A DNA stretch of 64,000 nt from Linnemannia elongata (GCA_036320915.1 JAXBDG010000016.1:1508758-1572757), one strand, 5' to 3'; shown: positions 23,393 through 35,548, counted from the first letter of the stretch. Made by a program: numbers and translations. Notes: a model not told the origin generated them from the letters alone.

Positions 23393-24836
23393 ATGGCTTC
23401 AGGAAAACGAAAAGGAGAGGCACTTGCCTCTGAAAATCCCCAGGTATCGTGTTCCTTTGTTGCCGTGCAGCGGAAAGAATCAATTCCTTGTTCCTTCTTC
23501 TTTCTTACTCTCTCGGTGGCTCTATTCAGTGCCTTTTTTTCTTTTTTTTTTATCTGAGGCTGCCTACTGTATGTCATGTCGCGAGTCCCTAGAGCTGAAT
23601 GTCATTCGCTTTTTTTTTCCCATTTGGACATCAATGTAATGAATATTCAGGGGTCAGCAGCGAAGCAAGCGCGAATGTTGGTGGGCGGGAAGAGTCGAGG
23701 ACCACAGCCGGCAGGGATCGAGACCCCAACGACGACCAAAGCACGAAAGCAGACCCAACGACAAGTAAGTCTTCTGTTCTTTGTGCGCTGCTTTTGAAGG
23801 GACAAGCGTATAGAGATAGCACCCCTTAACCAAATTGCTCATGCTTGGGACATAGGCAGCATCGAAGAGCAGTGAACAGGCAGAGGCAGCGGCGACCATG
23901 AAACACCCGATGGTGCTGCAACTGGAACAGGCAAACACTCGCATCCTACAGGAGACCATGGAATCTATCAGAAAGGGCGGCAGTCAGATGCAACAGGCAT
24001 TGACCGCCAGTCTAACGACACAATCAGAACGAACCTACGAATCTCTCAGGAGTACCATTGACCTCTTCAACACCAACAACGCCAATCTAGCATATGCGAA
24101 TAGTGGAGGCAGTGGTGGTGGCAACAGCAGCAACAAAAACAACAACAACAGGACAACGGCCATACCTTTGACGCAAGCTTCAGCAGTATCGTCAGTAGCT
24201 ATGCACCTAGTGCCGGCGTTGAAGATGGTCGTTGATGAACATACCGAAGCGGTGACGAGGATTGCGACCGAGTTGAATCAGTGGACGGTGAGGTTAATGA
24301 CGGCTCTGGTCGGGACTTCTTTGTCGAGTGGGAGAACACTGCGTGTCGACAGTCTGGCGGTCATTCTTGCCCAACAACAACAACAATATTCAAGCTCATC
24401 ACGAGGATCAGGATCAAATGGAGCTCCACCATCACCCGTATCACCTATTAGTACCATTAATTCACAACAGCAACAACGCCAGCCACAGTTCAGGTTCGAC
24501 CGTAAGGCAACAACAATCCGAAGGATGTTGGAGGAATGTCAACGGTACAAAGTCTGCAAGTATCAGGATCGGTACTTGGGCTACGATAAGGCAACCCAGT
24601 TTCATTCCTATCGTGCCGAAGAACGGTATATCCAGGCTCGGATGGTCGTATTTGAGGAGGTCCGGATGATTATGGAGGCCAGGGGTGTGAATTCGAATAA
24701 TGGTGGAGCAAGGGAGGAGGATGCGGTTGAATGGTTGGAGAGGGAGTTCTTGAAGATGGATGGGTCAACGGCTAGGTTCCTTGAGATTCTGAAGGAACGA
24801 CAAAAGCTGAGGAAGAGTCAGGTCCGTCGCGTCTAG
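23393..24836 (+). CDS. Conserved-looking protein of unknown function (381 aa)
   Basis: Three exons: 23393-23443, 23651-23764 and 23856-24836, all GT-AG in phase 0. The first two exons give a short basic N terminus (MASGKRKGEALASENPQ then GSAAKQARMLVGGKSRG), likely nuclear and disordered. The middle is helical with Asn- and Gln-rich linkers (near residues 120-135 and 220-260). The C-terminal 110 residues look folded and helical: TTIRRMLEECQRYKVCKYQD, then YIQARMVVFEEVRMIMEARG and a closing LERE..LKMDGSTARFLEIL. I do not recognise a family, and no catalytic motif is visible. Confidence 0.75.
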
Positions 24837-27800
24837 TCTTTTTTTTTTTCTTGTTCTTTTTCGTAGAATAAATAAGGTATAAGAATAAGCATGTCAAGTT
24901 GGGCCAAGCGTAAACGTTGTTTTAGAACGCGTTCAATGGACGGAAAATTAGTCTTGTTCGAATTAAGGTGAACAAGTTTCATCTCGCGTCGCTGTTCTGA
25001 TCGAATCATTTTTTCAGTGGGCCTGTAGCGCAGGGCGCACCTTGAGGCATAAATTTGACATCTCTCCCACACTCACCCAAGTCGAAAAGTCCCTCGACTC
25101 TGATTTATTGTTTTCGCGTTCGTTCATTGAAGAGATATGAGGTCTTAATAGTTTTTCTCTAAACTCGAACCCCCCTCCCCTTCCATTTCCCTCCACTCCC
25201 TTTCACTGGCCACTTGATATTGAGTGTTATTTTACAGGATCGTACGATGTGTAGTGTTTTTCATGGTCTGAATATGTGTAACGTGTTAGTGGAGTGTGTC
25301 ATTATTGTAACCTTTTGTCTACTACCTGGCAGAGACTCTACCACTTGTTTTGTCCCTTTTTTCGTTTCTGGCTCATACATTTGTTGTATATGGTGAAGAC
25401 AAGGGAGGACAAAGGGCCGCGAGAATACCGAGAGGCCACCCCCGGACAATAACGTGGGAGTGTTCTGTAATACCTCCCATTGAGTGCATACCTCGAAGAA
25501 TCGGTTCGGGGAAAAGTAAGGTAGGAAAGGTGAAAAAGGAATGCAAGGAGAAATAATCATCGGTGACACACAGCGCTTCACCACCAGTATAACATGAAAA
25601 ATTGACTGTGATTTGTATGCTGTGCTATGCACGCATGCATAATACCCATTGCCTTGTAAGAAAAGAAAAAAAGAATAAAAAATACGACGTTGCAGAGCTG
25701 TGCAGACGGGGGTTGGAAAAGAAGTGCTGGAGTGCAGTTGAAGGTCAGCGTCAGCGAATGAGGATGCATAACCGAGCTCGATGGATTCCTTGGCAACAAT
25801 GCAATAGTCGATGCATTTCCCAGATTGAGGGACGAGAACGATGAAATTCCATTGTTAGTCGAACATGCCGTTCATTTTCTCAGTATCAGTTGTCGATTTT
25901 TCACCCCTGCCTTCTCTTCTTGCAATCAACTTCCCGCACATCCCTTTCATTGTCATTAATAAAGCAACTGGGTTTAGTCTCTTCAGAAGCACTCAATGCA
26001 GATGTTTGTGAGAAATAGCAAGGGATGTTTTGCGATTGAAGACCACACCTGCATAAGGTCACCCTGCATGCGCTGCATGGTCGATCGACTGACAGTCAAG
26101 GGAAACACAAAGAAGAAATATCTCCTAATCGTGCCTGTTGGAGTGAAGGGTATTGGTTATGCTTTGTCCTTGTATAATATCGATCCCAAGCACTCTGCCC
26201 TTGGTTCTTCTTTTTGGTTTTGTTTTCTCTTCCCTTTGCATCGTGCATGGCTCTTTCTTTTTGGCGGGAAGCTAAGCTTGGGAAACCTAGTTCTCGCGCG
26301 CTTTTCCAAGGGCTGCCTGTAACAAGTGTTCCAAAAGGCATGGGGAGCAAAAATCTGCGCTCGGTGATATATCACAAACCGCCATGGATACAAACGACGC
26401 GAAAAACCATATGAAGAAAGGTGGGGAGAAGAGGGGAGAAGAGGGGAGAAGAGGGAAGGAAGGAGAACGATGAGGCAAGAAGAAAATGTGCCAATGATGT
26501 GTGTGTGTGTGGGACAGATGAGATGATGGAGAAGGGCGTGTCGCCGTTGTCTCTCTCGAATTTTGCCTCACTAGCCTCACATCAAATATAGGATACCCTT
26601 CGTGTTTATTCAATGCTGGCATAACGACTATGCTCGAAAACAGAGATGCTGAAGGAAGGTCTCTCTAACTATGACTACGTTGAAGAGTCGATTGACCCCT
26701 GTTTCAGCCTTGTCCTTTCCAATTGTCCAGTTGTGCCTATTTTCTCCATGCCATGCTCTGTCATTGAACACATCCTCTGTGGCAGTCAATAAGTAGCCAA
26801 TTAATTTCGACAAGATAGGAGCTCCTTTCGATTCTGTCGTTTTGCTCCTGTAGGTGTGGGCACTTTTGCTGATGAGCGTACGAGATCAGTTGTTGTAATT
26901 ACTGGTGGCGAGTCTGGGTGTTTGATGAGTCCTGCTTGTTGATGACTGATCTTTTATTTCCGATAGTGTAGAGAAAAGTAGGTTTGTCCCAGTAGGAAGC
27001 CAAGCGTGATCTTTTGTTCCTGATGCAAGTAGGCCAAGTGTGATCTTATTGTCACCGAGCTAAGGAACTAGATGTTGAAGGTGAGCGTGATGTTGATCCT
27101 GCCGTCTTCTTTTCCTTTTTTTTTTTACTTGTTGGAATTGTTTCTACTTGATGATGGGAGTAGTCCTGCATGGTCATCTTTCTATGTTCGGTTCCTGTTT
27201 TCTATTCTTTCTGTATGTGTGTGAGTGGATGTGGGTGTGGACGGTACGAAGAAGAAAAACGAAGAAAGGAGAGAGAAAAAGGGTGGGTTACCCTCGTTTT
27301 TATGTTTTAGATGTGACTGATCGAGGAAAGGAGGAGGGAAGGCACAGGCCGCATCGTTTTTTTTTTCGGTGCTCCGTTCGGTGTCAGAGCAGCATATCGA
27401 GCACAGGAATGATACTAGCGTGACGAAAAGCAAAGGCGATCGACATGGTCGGCCCTGTCGGATGAAAAGACTCGAGGGCATATATATGTATTCAATGAGA
27501 AGGAGAAAAGGGAATGTAGTGGCGATGGTTAGATGGTTAGGACCATGTTACTCCAGATTAATGCGCACGAGGAGACGAGGAGGCAAGACGAGTGCAAAAA
27601 AAAAAAAAAAAAAAAAAAAATCGCCAACTGATCTATCACTCATGAAACGAACAACCTTAAAAATCTCACCCAGGCACCATCGTTTATAAAGTAGTTTGAT
27701 GATGATACTTGTTTCCCACGTTAGCTGTTGTGGACCTATGTAAACATGGATATGGGACATGAAACAGGGACAATGATATGACCATGGTCCAATGGTCCAA

Positions 27801-28480
27801 TTTGACATCAAAGTAGATTGCCTTCCTTCGCTATGGAACAAAGCAAGCAAAACGCTCTTTCTGTATCCTGTGCTGTCTCAGCCCTCGTTTTCTTTTTGCT
27901 CCGAGGAAGATGTTCTTTTTGATTAGGGTCCATCCATCCATCATGTGCCTTCTGATTTGTTGGCTGTGTAACAGCCTAGCTGGCCAACTGGCGAGGTAGG
28001 CGAGAAGGAAAAGCAAGGGCATATGGACTGAAAGCAAGCATGAATAGGATGGCAATTGAGAGCACAAAGGGAGGGGGAAAGACAGAAGAACAAGAGGGAC
28101 AGAGGGAGACAGAGAGGAAGGGGTCCAGAGAAAAAAGAAAAGGACACGCCAGAGGAAGTAAGAAGAGAGATACAGCTGATACACCTTCCACCCGCGCGTC
28201 GACTTCTTTACGAACGTGGGATCAACCCTCCTTTCTTCTTTTTCATTCCTTTTTTTTCTTTTCTTTCTTCTTGATCTCACCTCGGCTCATCTTTCCTCTC
28301 ACCCTCCCCACCCTCCTCATCCATCTCATCATCCTCAACATCCCTTCCCCACCCTCACATATACATATATACCCCCAGCGACAGTCTTCTTTCTTGAATC
28401 TCGGCATTCCCGCTTGACATCATAACTTTGTCAAGACAAGGAAGAAAGGACATCACAATTCATTACCGACACTTCTAGAG
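24837..28480. other. Long gene-poor stretch
   Basis: I find no supportable gene in 3.6 kb. Visible structure: tandem GAGGGGAGAA units near 26421-26455; a (GT)n run at 26500-26511; a repeated GTGATCTT(T/A)TTG phrase near 26940-27045; a poly(A) tract of about 25 nt near 27597-27620; and a pyrimidine-rich segment at 28220-28370 that may belong to the promoter of the following genes. Open frames of up to about 150 codons occur on both strands but lack motifs and follow base composition. Confidence 0.4.
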
Positions 28481-28636
28481 AGTATGTCATGTCAGAGATT
28501 TGACACTTGCTTGCAACAGGTGCATTGGTAGTGGAAACTCTTTCCGCACACTAACCTTACTTTTTTTACTCACTCCTTGTTCATGGTTTGCCCTCCAACA
28601 CCACAACCAGCCCTGACTTTATTTTTGTTGCTGTAG

Positions 28637-28967
28637 AGTCAGTGTCGAGCTCTTAACAAGGCTACTTTCCTCCGGCGAATACCCTATAGACCCCACCAAA
28701 GGATTTCTCAGCTTCGTTCAAGGTATGTCTTTCTGGCCCTTGAAGAAAGCAGAGTATGTCTCGAAAAAAAAGGAAGAGCAAACAAAAAACGAATGGACAG
28801 AGCGAAGGTGTAAAACGATTAGAAAAGGAGGGGATTGTGTCTTTGATGCACTAACAGTGCTGACAACTCATTTTCAAATAGACATTCGCCCGCAGACACA
28901 GCCAGAAGATACTTTCCCTTCCTGCTAGCGCAAATCAAGGATCGTCTACTTTTTCAATCCCCTTGAA
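28637..28967 (+). other. Possible spliced leader exons upstream of the NACHT gene
   Basis: Two segments are bounded by good splice signals: 28637-28722 (acceptor GCTGTAG, donor GTATGT) and 28882-28967 (acceptor AAATAG, donor GTAAGC). Joined, they stay open in two frames across the junction before reaching stops within the second segment. A further acceptor-like GGTAATAG ends at 29361, 19 bp before the ATG of the large gene. They could be 5' untranslated exons of that gene or a small separate gene. Confidence 0.35.
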
Positions 28968-29380
28968 GTAAGCCAATTGACCTTCAAAAAAGAGAAAAGA
29001 AAGAAAAGAGAAGAGAAAAGAAAGAAAAGAGAAGAGAAAAGAAAAAAAAGAAAAGAGGACAAGAACAAGAAGAACAATGAAGACACAACGTGTCCTAATA
29101 TACACAATAACCCTAAGACTAACGACATTTACAATTTCATGTCTGATAGCCCCGCCATCCTAGATCTGCGCATATTCCGTGCTCCTTAGTCAAAGAGATC
29201 CTGTCTCCGCCAGTTCCTTCAAGGAATACTGACTAACTTTGGCGCAGGCCAAGGTAATGAACACTCACCCCCTGCTTATCCTGCCCACTCTCCTCCCTCT
29301 CCAATTTGGATTCCTTACCTTCAGCTCACACCGCTTTGACCCTTTCATTTTTTGGTAATAGAAACCTCCTTCTCTCTCTC

Positions 29381-32300
29381 ATGGCACAGAACGGCACTCC
29401 GCCTCACTCACCCCCTGTCCACAGGCAAAAGACCTCGGCCTACCACAATGTGGAGCAGGCGGCCAAGGGTACTTTCTCCTTACACGCAATGATGGCACAG
29501 ACACTCCGGGCCCATGTTACAACAGGAGCAGCTCAGCCAACACCTTTGAACACCCTCAACTCCAGACCTCACACACCAGGCATTACACACCCCAACAGCT
29601 TTGCTAACTCGCCACCACACTCTCAACAAGCGTCGTCTACACACCAACCAGCACATTCATATGGACATCAAGCCTCCTCCGCGCACCAACCAACCCATTC
29701 CTACCATGCAGCACATACGCGCCAACCATCATTTGGACACCAAACATCAACAACGCACCAACAGGCTTATGGGCACCATACAACACCTGTACAGCAGCCA
29801 CCTCACAAACCCCAGTCGAACTACAAACCTCAAACGACGTATACGCCTCCGTCGTCAACTTCATCCCTATCATCTTTATCCAAACTCGAATCACCTACCA
29901 CCTCCTCCTCCTCCTCCTCGGCGTCGTCTAGACCCCTGACTCCAAGCGGGAGACAACTCTCCAGGGAAAAATCACTGCCCAGCATCCCCACCGAACACGA
30001 TAAACTACCAAAGGCTGATCGACTGTACCAGGACGTATTTGCCGCGAACATGTCGAGACCACCGCTTGACATTCCGATGCCCAGTACAGGCGGTCGTATC
30101 GAGAGCACTTCTCAGCTGGCACTCTGCAAGAGACTGCTGTCGCAGGCTGGAACACAGGAGCAACAGCGAAGTATAACGGATGCACAGCGGAAATGGCTGG
30201 AGAAAGTAGTGGAGGATGACATTGAGCAGCAACATATAGACGAGCTGACGAGCAAAGTCTTGGAGGAGTTCATCAACAACAACATCAAGGACTCAACAGC
30301 TATCGCCGAGGTTTTGCTCATTGCACCAACGCTGGACAAAGAACACTACCGCAAGTTGCTGAACGACTTTATCAGGTCGTTTGAGGAAGCCACACTACAG
30401 GATACCTTTCTACTCCAAGGTTTGGTCCAGCTCGTCCAATCAGCCTCGGACGGTTGCCTACACCAGGATGATCTGGTCCGAGTCCTAGCGATCCTGCGGC
30501 AGCAACTAGAGAACACGCATATTCAGTTGAGCAAGCACCCCTTCCATCTGACCGTCGCTGTCTCCCGCGTGCTCGATGTCATGGCAGAGCGCAAAGTCGA
30601 GGATCTGGATCGAGTGACGGAGCGCGAACCGCTTTTGGAGATCTTGAAGGTGGTCCAGGAGAGTGATGACCCTTACCTCCTGTATCAAGCCTCCTATGCT
30701 TTTCAAGCATTGCAGTACGTCCCGGACGAGGAGACTGCTCTTCAAGCCGTCCTGCGTCACACCGGTAACATCGCGGAGGGAGCCATCAAGGTCTCTGGTG
30801 TGGTTAAGATGGATCTCGGCGATCTTTTTGACGGTCTGAAGCAACTTCAAAAGACTGTGAGCGAGACATATGATGCGGTGAAAAGTGGCTTCGAAGGCGT
30901 GCGCACCCTGGTCCAGGGCGGTCGAGGTGTTTTCAACTCTCTCAAGCAGGGATTGGGATCGGGCTTCAAACGCCCTTGGTACCCCGCCCTCCGTGCCGCC
31001 GATGCTCTGGTCCGTGGCGGTCGGCTTTATGAGTTCAAGAGTCTTATTCTGGAGGCGCCTTGTCGACACGAGCCCGAGTTTCAATGGGGAATCTCTCAGC
31101 TCTTGGGAGAAATCGCGATGGATCCTTCATGGAGCTACCCTGTGCGCCAGCAGGCAGCCACGTTTCTGGTCTATTTGCTTGAATGCGGCAAGAAGTGGAC
31201 CAAGGATGACAGCGTCAGGTTGTGGATGTTGACGATGCTTCGTCACCTCAGGGACTCGCCAGACAATATTATCCTAGGAGAGGCTCGCGGCAGGTTGAAG
31301 GACTTGCTCATCGCCCAGGACGACGTGCTCTACGACTCTTTTCCACTGGTCGACACTTTACCTGAGTCCATCACATCGCCTCTTCTCGATCGCGTCCAGC
31401 CCACTGCAGAAGTCGAGCGTGACCTGGCTGCCCTAAAACGAAGTCGGACAAAGGACTACAATGGAGGGATCTACATCTCACCTAATGCCAAGGCCAACTT
31501 GTTGGATAAGGATCGAAAGTCCTTCCCGTTGATACCGAAGGTCAAGCAGTTTTTGAAGAGTGATCGACACGTCTTTTTATTGCTCGGCGACTCGGGAGCT
31601 GGCAAGTCAATGTTCAATCGACATTTGGAGTGTGAGCTATGGGGGAGCTACACGAAAGGCGGTAGGATACCACTGCACATCAACCTGCCCGCCATTGACC
31701 GACCCGATCAGGAATTGATCGCCAAGCAACTCGCTATGTATGGCTTCAAAGACGACCAGATCATGGAGATGAAGCAGAACCGCGAGTTCACGGTGATTTG
31801 CGATGGCTATGACGAGAGCCAACTGCAAGCCAACCTGTACAAATGCAACCTGTTCAACCAGCCGCTTCAGTGGAAGGTCAGGATGATCATAAGCTGCAGG
31901 AGCACCTACCTCCCTCAAGATTACCGAGGGCGTTTCGAGCCGGTGTCGGATGACAAGTACGCCCCCCTCTCTGGTCTCTTTCAGGAAGCTGTCATTGTCC
32001 CATTTTCGAGCGACCAGATTGCAGAGTATGTTGGCAAGTTTGTGCACCTCAAGGAGACCCGCAAACTGTTCATTGACCAGCCAGTATGGGATGTGGAAGA
32101 GTACATGGACAAGCTTCGGAGCATTCCCAACATGATGGACCTGGTCAAGAACCCGTTTCTGCTGATGTTGTCCTTGAAGTCCCTCCCATCCGTCTATAAT
32201 GACTTCCCCGAGGTTACCAAGGTCAAGGCTACCCGACTAATGCTCTACGACAGGTTCATCGATCAGTGGATCCAGGTCAGTCAGAGGCGGATCGAGGGTG

Positions 32301-35300
32301 TTCTTCACAAGTACAGCTTCGAGGTGCGGGCTGAGTACGAGGAACTCGTTGGCGAGGGTTTTGCAGACGCAGTGATGAGCTACTCGAAGAATCTTGCTGC
32401 ACATATCGTCACAGAGCACGACAACAACCCCCTTGTACAATATGGTAAAAAGGACAAAGGGACCTGGAAGGAGGTCTTTTTTGGAGGACGCAACATAAGG
32501 AGCAGGATTCTCCGCGAGGCCAGTCCGATGACACGCGCAGGCAATCAATATCGATTCATTCACCGCTCGCTGGTCGAGTATTTTTACTCCCGTTCTGTTG
32601 AAAATGACCTTGCTGACTCCGCCGAGCCCCTCAATCCTTTCGAGTCTGCCCTTTTCGTTACCGCCGTCAACAAAGCTGTGGCGACTTTCAAGGACGAGAG
32701 TAATGTCGATTCTGGAGTATTATCACCTGCAAGGGCTCCTTCTCCTGCCAGTGCTCCTTCTCCAACCAGGACGCCATCGTCAATCAGGGTACCAAGTCCA
32801 ACCCGTGCTCCATCTCCGGCAAGGACGTCTTCTCCTTTCGATACCCCAGCTTTAGTCAGCACCACGGCTTTGGAAGATACACCTGCTCGCGTCGACTCTC
32901 AAAACTCAGTCGAAAACTTCTCTAGCCTCCTTTTCGAGGCTCGATTCTTAGCGAGGGCTCCTTCTACTGTCCAAGAATCAGCTCCAATCAAGCCGAAATC
33001 GCTCCCACCCCAGAGTCTTCCTCCGAATAGGATACCGTCTCTCCCAGCCCCAGCCTTGACAGAACTTTCAAAACCTGTCAGGAAACCATCTTTGGCTCAG
33101 TCTAACCCATCGCATCAGAAAATCCTTGTCAAGGATCCCTCTACTCTTCAATTCTTGGCTGAGCGTGTCCAACAGGACGAAGCCTTGAGGCAGCGATTCT
33201 TCGCAGTCATTGAGCGCTCAAAGTCAGATTCCAGTGCTGCTGTCGGCGCCGCCAATGCCATCACCATCCTAGTCCGAGCAGGAGAGCGGTTCAATGGATT
33301 CGACCTGTCCGGAGCCCGCATTCCGGGAGCCGATCTGTCTGGAGGAGATTTTGACTCGGTCCAATTGGCAGGAGCAGACTTGACTGGTGCGACGCTCACG
33401 AGGGCCTGGTTTAGACATGCCAACTTTATGGGCGCCCAAATGAGAGATGTACAGTTTGGCGAGTGGCCATTTCTCCAGATGAAGGCTGAAGTCAACACCT
33501 GCGCATACTCGCCAGATGGTCAGCTGCTTGCCGCTGGGTTTAGCGGAGGAGCCATCACCCTTTTCAATACCAAGTCTTGGCTACGAGTGCGCGATCTTGT
33601 CGGTCACAACTGGACCGTCACCTACCTGTCGTTCTCTCCAAACAGCGAACATCTCGTTTCTGCAAGCGAGGACAAGTCGGTCAGGATATGGAATGTCAAG
33701 ACGGGTATCCTCGAAAAGACAATAGCCGAGCAGTCCGAGACGGTCGCATGCGTGGCCTACTCCCCCGACGGCGCACACGTTGCCGCTGCCTGCCATGACT
33801 CCTTTGTCCGCGTCTACGATCTTGCTACGGACAGCATCGCACTGGAGCTAAAGGGACATCTCGGCGCTGTCAAGAGCGTCACGTATTCACCGACCGGAGA
33901 TCTCATGGCGACTGCAAGTTACGATTGGACTGTGCGGTTATGGGACCCCAAGACAGGACTTCAGAAGCATGTTATGCGAGGACACTCGGCATGGGTCACC
34001 AGCGTCTCGATCTCCCCTGTCAACAGCCTTGTTGCCTCGAGTGGACAAGACATGACCGTGCGTTTGTGGAACGGTATGAATGGCATGCCTCTCTACATTC
34101 TAAAGGGGCACACTGCTTTTGTCAAGAACGTCTCCTTTTCTCCAAGCGGTCACCAACTCGCATCTGCCAGTGGCGACCATACTGTCCGTCTCTGGGATGG
34201 CTTGACAGGGACTCCCGGTCCTGTTCTTAGTGGTCATACGCAATCGGTTGTGACTTTGTCCTATTCCCCCGATAAGGGAAGAGCCCAGATTGCCACAGGA
34301 AGCTGGGATTCGACCGTTCGTCTATGGGATACCAGCGCCAGCGCCCTTTTGAGCGAGCAGAGTCCATCCGTCGGCAGTGTCGAAAATGTTTCTCAGTCGC
34401 CGTCCAACGAATTCAATCGGACCCTAAGCGGAGGTCATTCAACATCATCAAGTCTGGACGTGGGACTCGAATTTGCGACCGCGATTGGCATCAACTCGAG
34501 CGACCATACGTTCAGCTTCTCGTCGGTGGCATGTTCATCGGACGGTCAATTGGTCGCCACCTGTAGCATCGATCTGGTCCGGCTCTACAATGCCAACACT
34601 GGTGCTTCCACTGCTGATCTGCGCGGACATAGCAACTCTGTCACCAGCATAGCCTTTTCGCACGACAGCAAACACCTCGTCTCTGGCAGCTACGATAAGA
34701 CAGCCCGAATCTGGAATGTCCAGACAGGAGAGGGTGGACACACGCTAGGTGGACACACCGATGCCGTCACCTCTGTTGCATTTTCTCCGACGGGGGCTCA
34801 TATCGCGACTGGAAGTGACGACCGCTCAGTGATGGTTTGGTCCGCTCGAACTGGTAAGGTTTGCCATATCCTTTCTGGCCACCTCGAGGTGGTCAAGACC
34901 TTGATCTTTTCACCCAGTAGTCAGCAGATCCACTTGGCCTCGGGAAGCGGCGACAACAACATCAAGCTCTGGCATGCACGCGATGGTCAGTTTGACCGCG
35001 ACCTGAGAGGACATGGTAACGCTGTCGAGTCGGTATCGTTTACATCTGACGGCAAGAAGCTAGCTTCAGGAAGTCGAGATGGAACCGCGAGAATTTGGGA
35101 CGTTGCTTCCGGCCAGACCATATACGAGCTGGCGGGTGCCACAGGGCACAAGAACGCTGTCACCGCCATAGCCTTTTCTCCTAACAACCTCCGCGTCGCG
35201 ACTGGAAGCTGGGACAAGACGGTCAAGGTCTGGGATGTGCAAACTGGAAAGTGTTTGGTCACGGTCAAGGAGTTTGTTGGGGAGGTGAACAGCATTGCAT

Positions 35301-35548
35301 GGAAACCTCTGTTCCCAGAAGACAATGGCAGTATGTACTTCGTCACTGGATGTGCAGACAAATCGGTCCGGATGTGGAAGCTGGTAGAGCCTAGCGATGG
35401 GTCCTGCAAAGTGCAATTGTATTGGAGGTCAGCCTTTGATGGACTCATGGTCAAGTTGGCTAATGTCCAGGGAGTTGTTGGGTTGAGCAGGAATAATGAG
35501 AAGCTGCTAGAACAGCGTGGCGCCATTGGTGAGCCGCGATGGTACTAG
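29381..35548 (+). CDS. ARM-like/NACHT/pentapeptide/WD40 STAND protein (2055 aa)
   Basis: One uninterrupted exon; I take the ATG at 29381 (MAQNGTPPHSPP). Residues 1-215 are His/Pro/Ser/Gln-rich and disordered. About 225-700 are helical and match the ARM-like region found ahead of NACHT modules in Mortierella-type fungi. The NACHT NTPase follows: Walker A GDSGAGKS at 736-743 and Walker B ICDGYDE around 806-812. A Ser/Pro linker (about 1113-1226) has RAPSP-type repeats. Pentapeptide-like A(D/N)LSG repeats (about 1305-1366) precede 14 WD40 repeats (1367 to about 2045), enough for two seven-bladed propellers, with a non-WD linker between repeats 7 and 8. This is the domain plan of fungal NLR-like STAND proteins, which oligomerise on sensing a ligand. 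The ligand and the output are unknown. Confidence 0.9.
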   Translation: MAQNGTPPHSPPVHRQKTSAYHNVEQAAKGTFSLHAMMAQTLRAHVTTGAAQPTPLNTLNSRPHTPGITHPNSFANSPPHSQQASSTHQPAHSYGHQASSAHQPTHSYHAAHTRQPSFGHQTSTTHQQAYGHHTTPVQQPPHKPQSNYKPQTTYTPPSSTSSLSSLSKLESPTTSSSSSSASSRPLTPSGRQLSREKSLPSIPTEHDKLPKADRLYQDVFAANMSRPPLDIPMPSTGGRIESTSQLALCKRLLSQAGTQEQQRSITDAQRKWLEKVVEDDIEQQHIDELTSKVLEEFINNNIKDSTAIAEVLLIAPTLDKEHYRKLLNDFIRSFEEATLQDTFLLQGLVQLVQSASDGCLHQDDLVRVLAILRQQLENTHIQLSKHPFHLTVAVSRVLDVMAERKVEDLDRVTEREPLLEILKVVQESDDPYLLYQASYAFQALQYVPDEETALQAVLRHTGNIAEGAIKVSGVVKMDLGDLFDGLKQLQKTVSETYDAVKSGFEGVRTLVQGGRGVFNSLKQGLGSGFKRPWYPALRAADALVRGGRLYEFKSLILEAPCRHEPEFQWGISQLLGEIAMDPSWSYPVRQQAATFLVYLLECGKKWTKDDSVRLWMLTMLRHLRDSPDNIILGEARGRLKDLLIAQDDVLYDSFPLVDTLPESITSPLLDRVQPTAEVERDLAALKRSRTKDYNGGIYISPNAKANLLDKDRKSFPLIPKVKQFLKSDRHVFLLLGDSGAGKSMFNRHLECELWGSYTKGGRIPLHINLPAIDRPDQELIAKQLAMYGFKDDQIMEMKQNREFTVICDGYDESQLQANLYKCNLFNQPLQWKVRMIISCRSTYLPQDYRGRFEPVSDDKYAPLSGLFQEAVIVPFSSDQIAEYVGKFVHLKETRKLFIDQPVWDVEEYMDKLRSIPNMMDLVKNPFLLMLSLKSLPSVYNDFPEVTKVKATRLMLYDRFIDQWIQVSQRRIEGVLHKYSFEVRAEYEELVGEGFADAVMSYSKNLAAHIVTEHDNNPLVQYGKKDKGTWKEVFFGGRNIRSRILREASPMTRAGNQYRFIHRSLVEYFYSRSVENDLADSAEPLNPFESALFVTAVNKAVATFKDESNVDSGVLSPARAPSPASAPSPTRTPSSIRVPSPTRAPSPARTSSPFDTPALVSTTALEDTPARVDSQNSVENFSSLLFEARFLARAPSTVQESAPIKPKSLPPQSLPPNRIPSLPAPALTELSKPVRKPSLAQSNPSHQKILVKDPSTLQFLAERVQQDEALRQRFFAVIERSKSDSSAAVGAANAITILVRAGERFNGFDLSGARIPGADLSGGDFDSVQLAGADLTGATLTRAWFRHANFMGAQMRDVQFGEWPFLQMKAEVNTCAYSPDGQLLAAGFSGGAITLFNTKSWLRVRDLVGHNWTVTYLSFSPNSEHLVSASEDKSVRIWNVKTGILEKTIAEQSETVACVAYSPDGAHVAAACHDSFVRVYDLATDSIALELKGHLGAVKSVTYSPTGDLMATASYDWTVRLWDPKTGLQKHVMRGHSAWVTSVSISPVNSLVASSGQDMTVRLWNGMNGMPLYILKGHTAFVKNVSFSPSGHQLASASGDHTVRLWDGLTGTPGPVLSGHTQSVVTLSYSPDKGRAQIATGSWDSTVRLWDTSASALLSEQSPSVGSVENVSQSPSNEFNRTLSGGHSTSSSLDVGLEFATAIGINSSDHTFSFSSVACSSDGQLVATCSIDLVRLYNANTGASTADLRGHSNSVTSIAFSHDSKHLVSGSYDKTARIWNVQTGEGGHTLGGHTDAVTSVAFSPTGAHIATGSDDRSVMVWSARTGKVCHILSGHLEVVKTLIFSPSSQQIHLASGSGDNNIKLWHARDGQFDRDLRGHGNAVESVSFTSDGKKLASGSRDGTARIWDVASGQTIYELAGATGHKNAVTAIAFSPNNLRVATGSWDKTVKVWDVQTGKCLVTVKEFVGEVNSIAWKPLFPEDNGSMYFVTGCADKSVRMWKLVEPSDGSCKVQLYWRSAFDGLMVKLANVQGVVGLSRNNEKLLEQRGAIGEPRWY

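Noticed and set aside
25996..26322. 108-codon plus-strand frame with several cysteines
   Set aside because: No recognisable fold, no promoter or splice context, and an equally long frame on the opposite strand.
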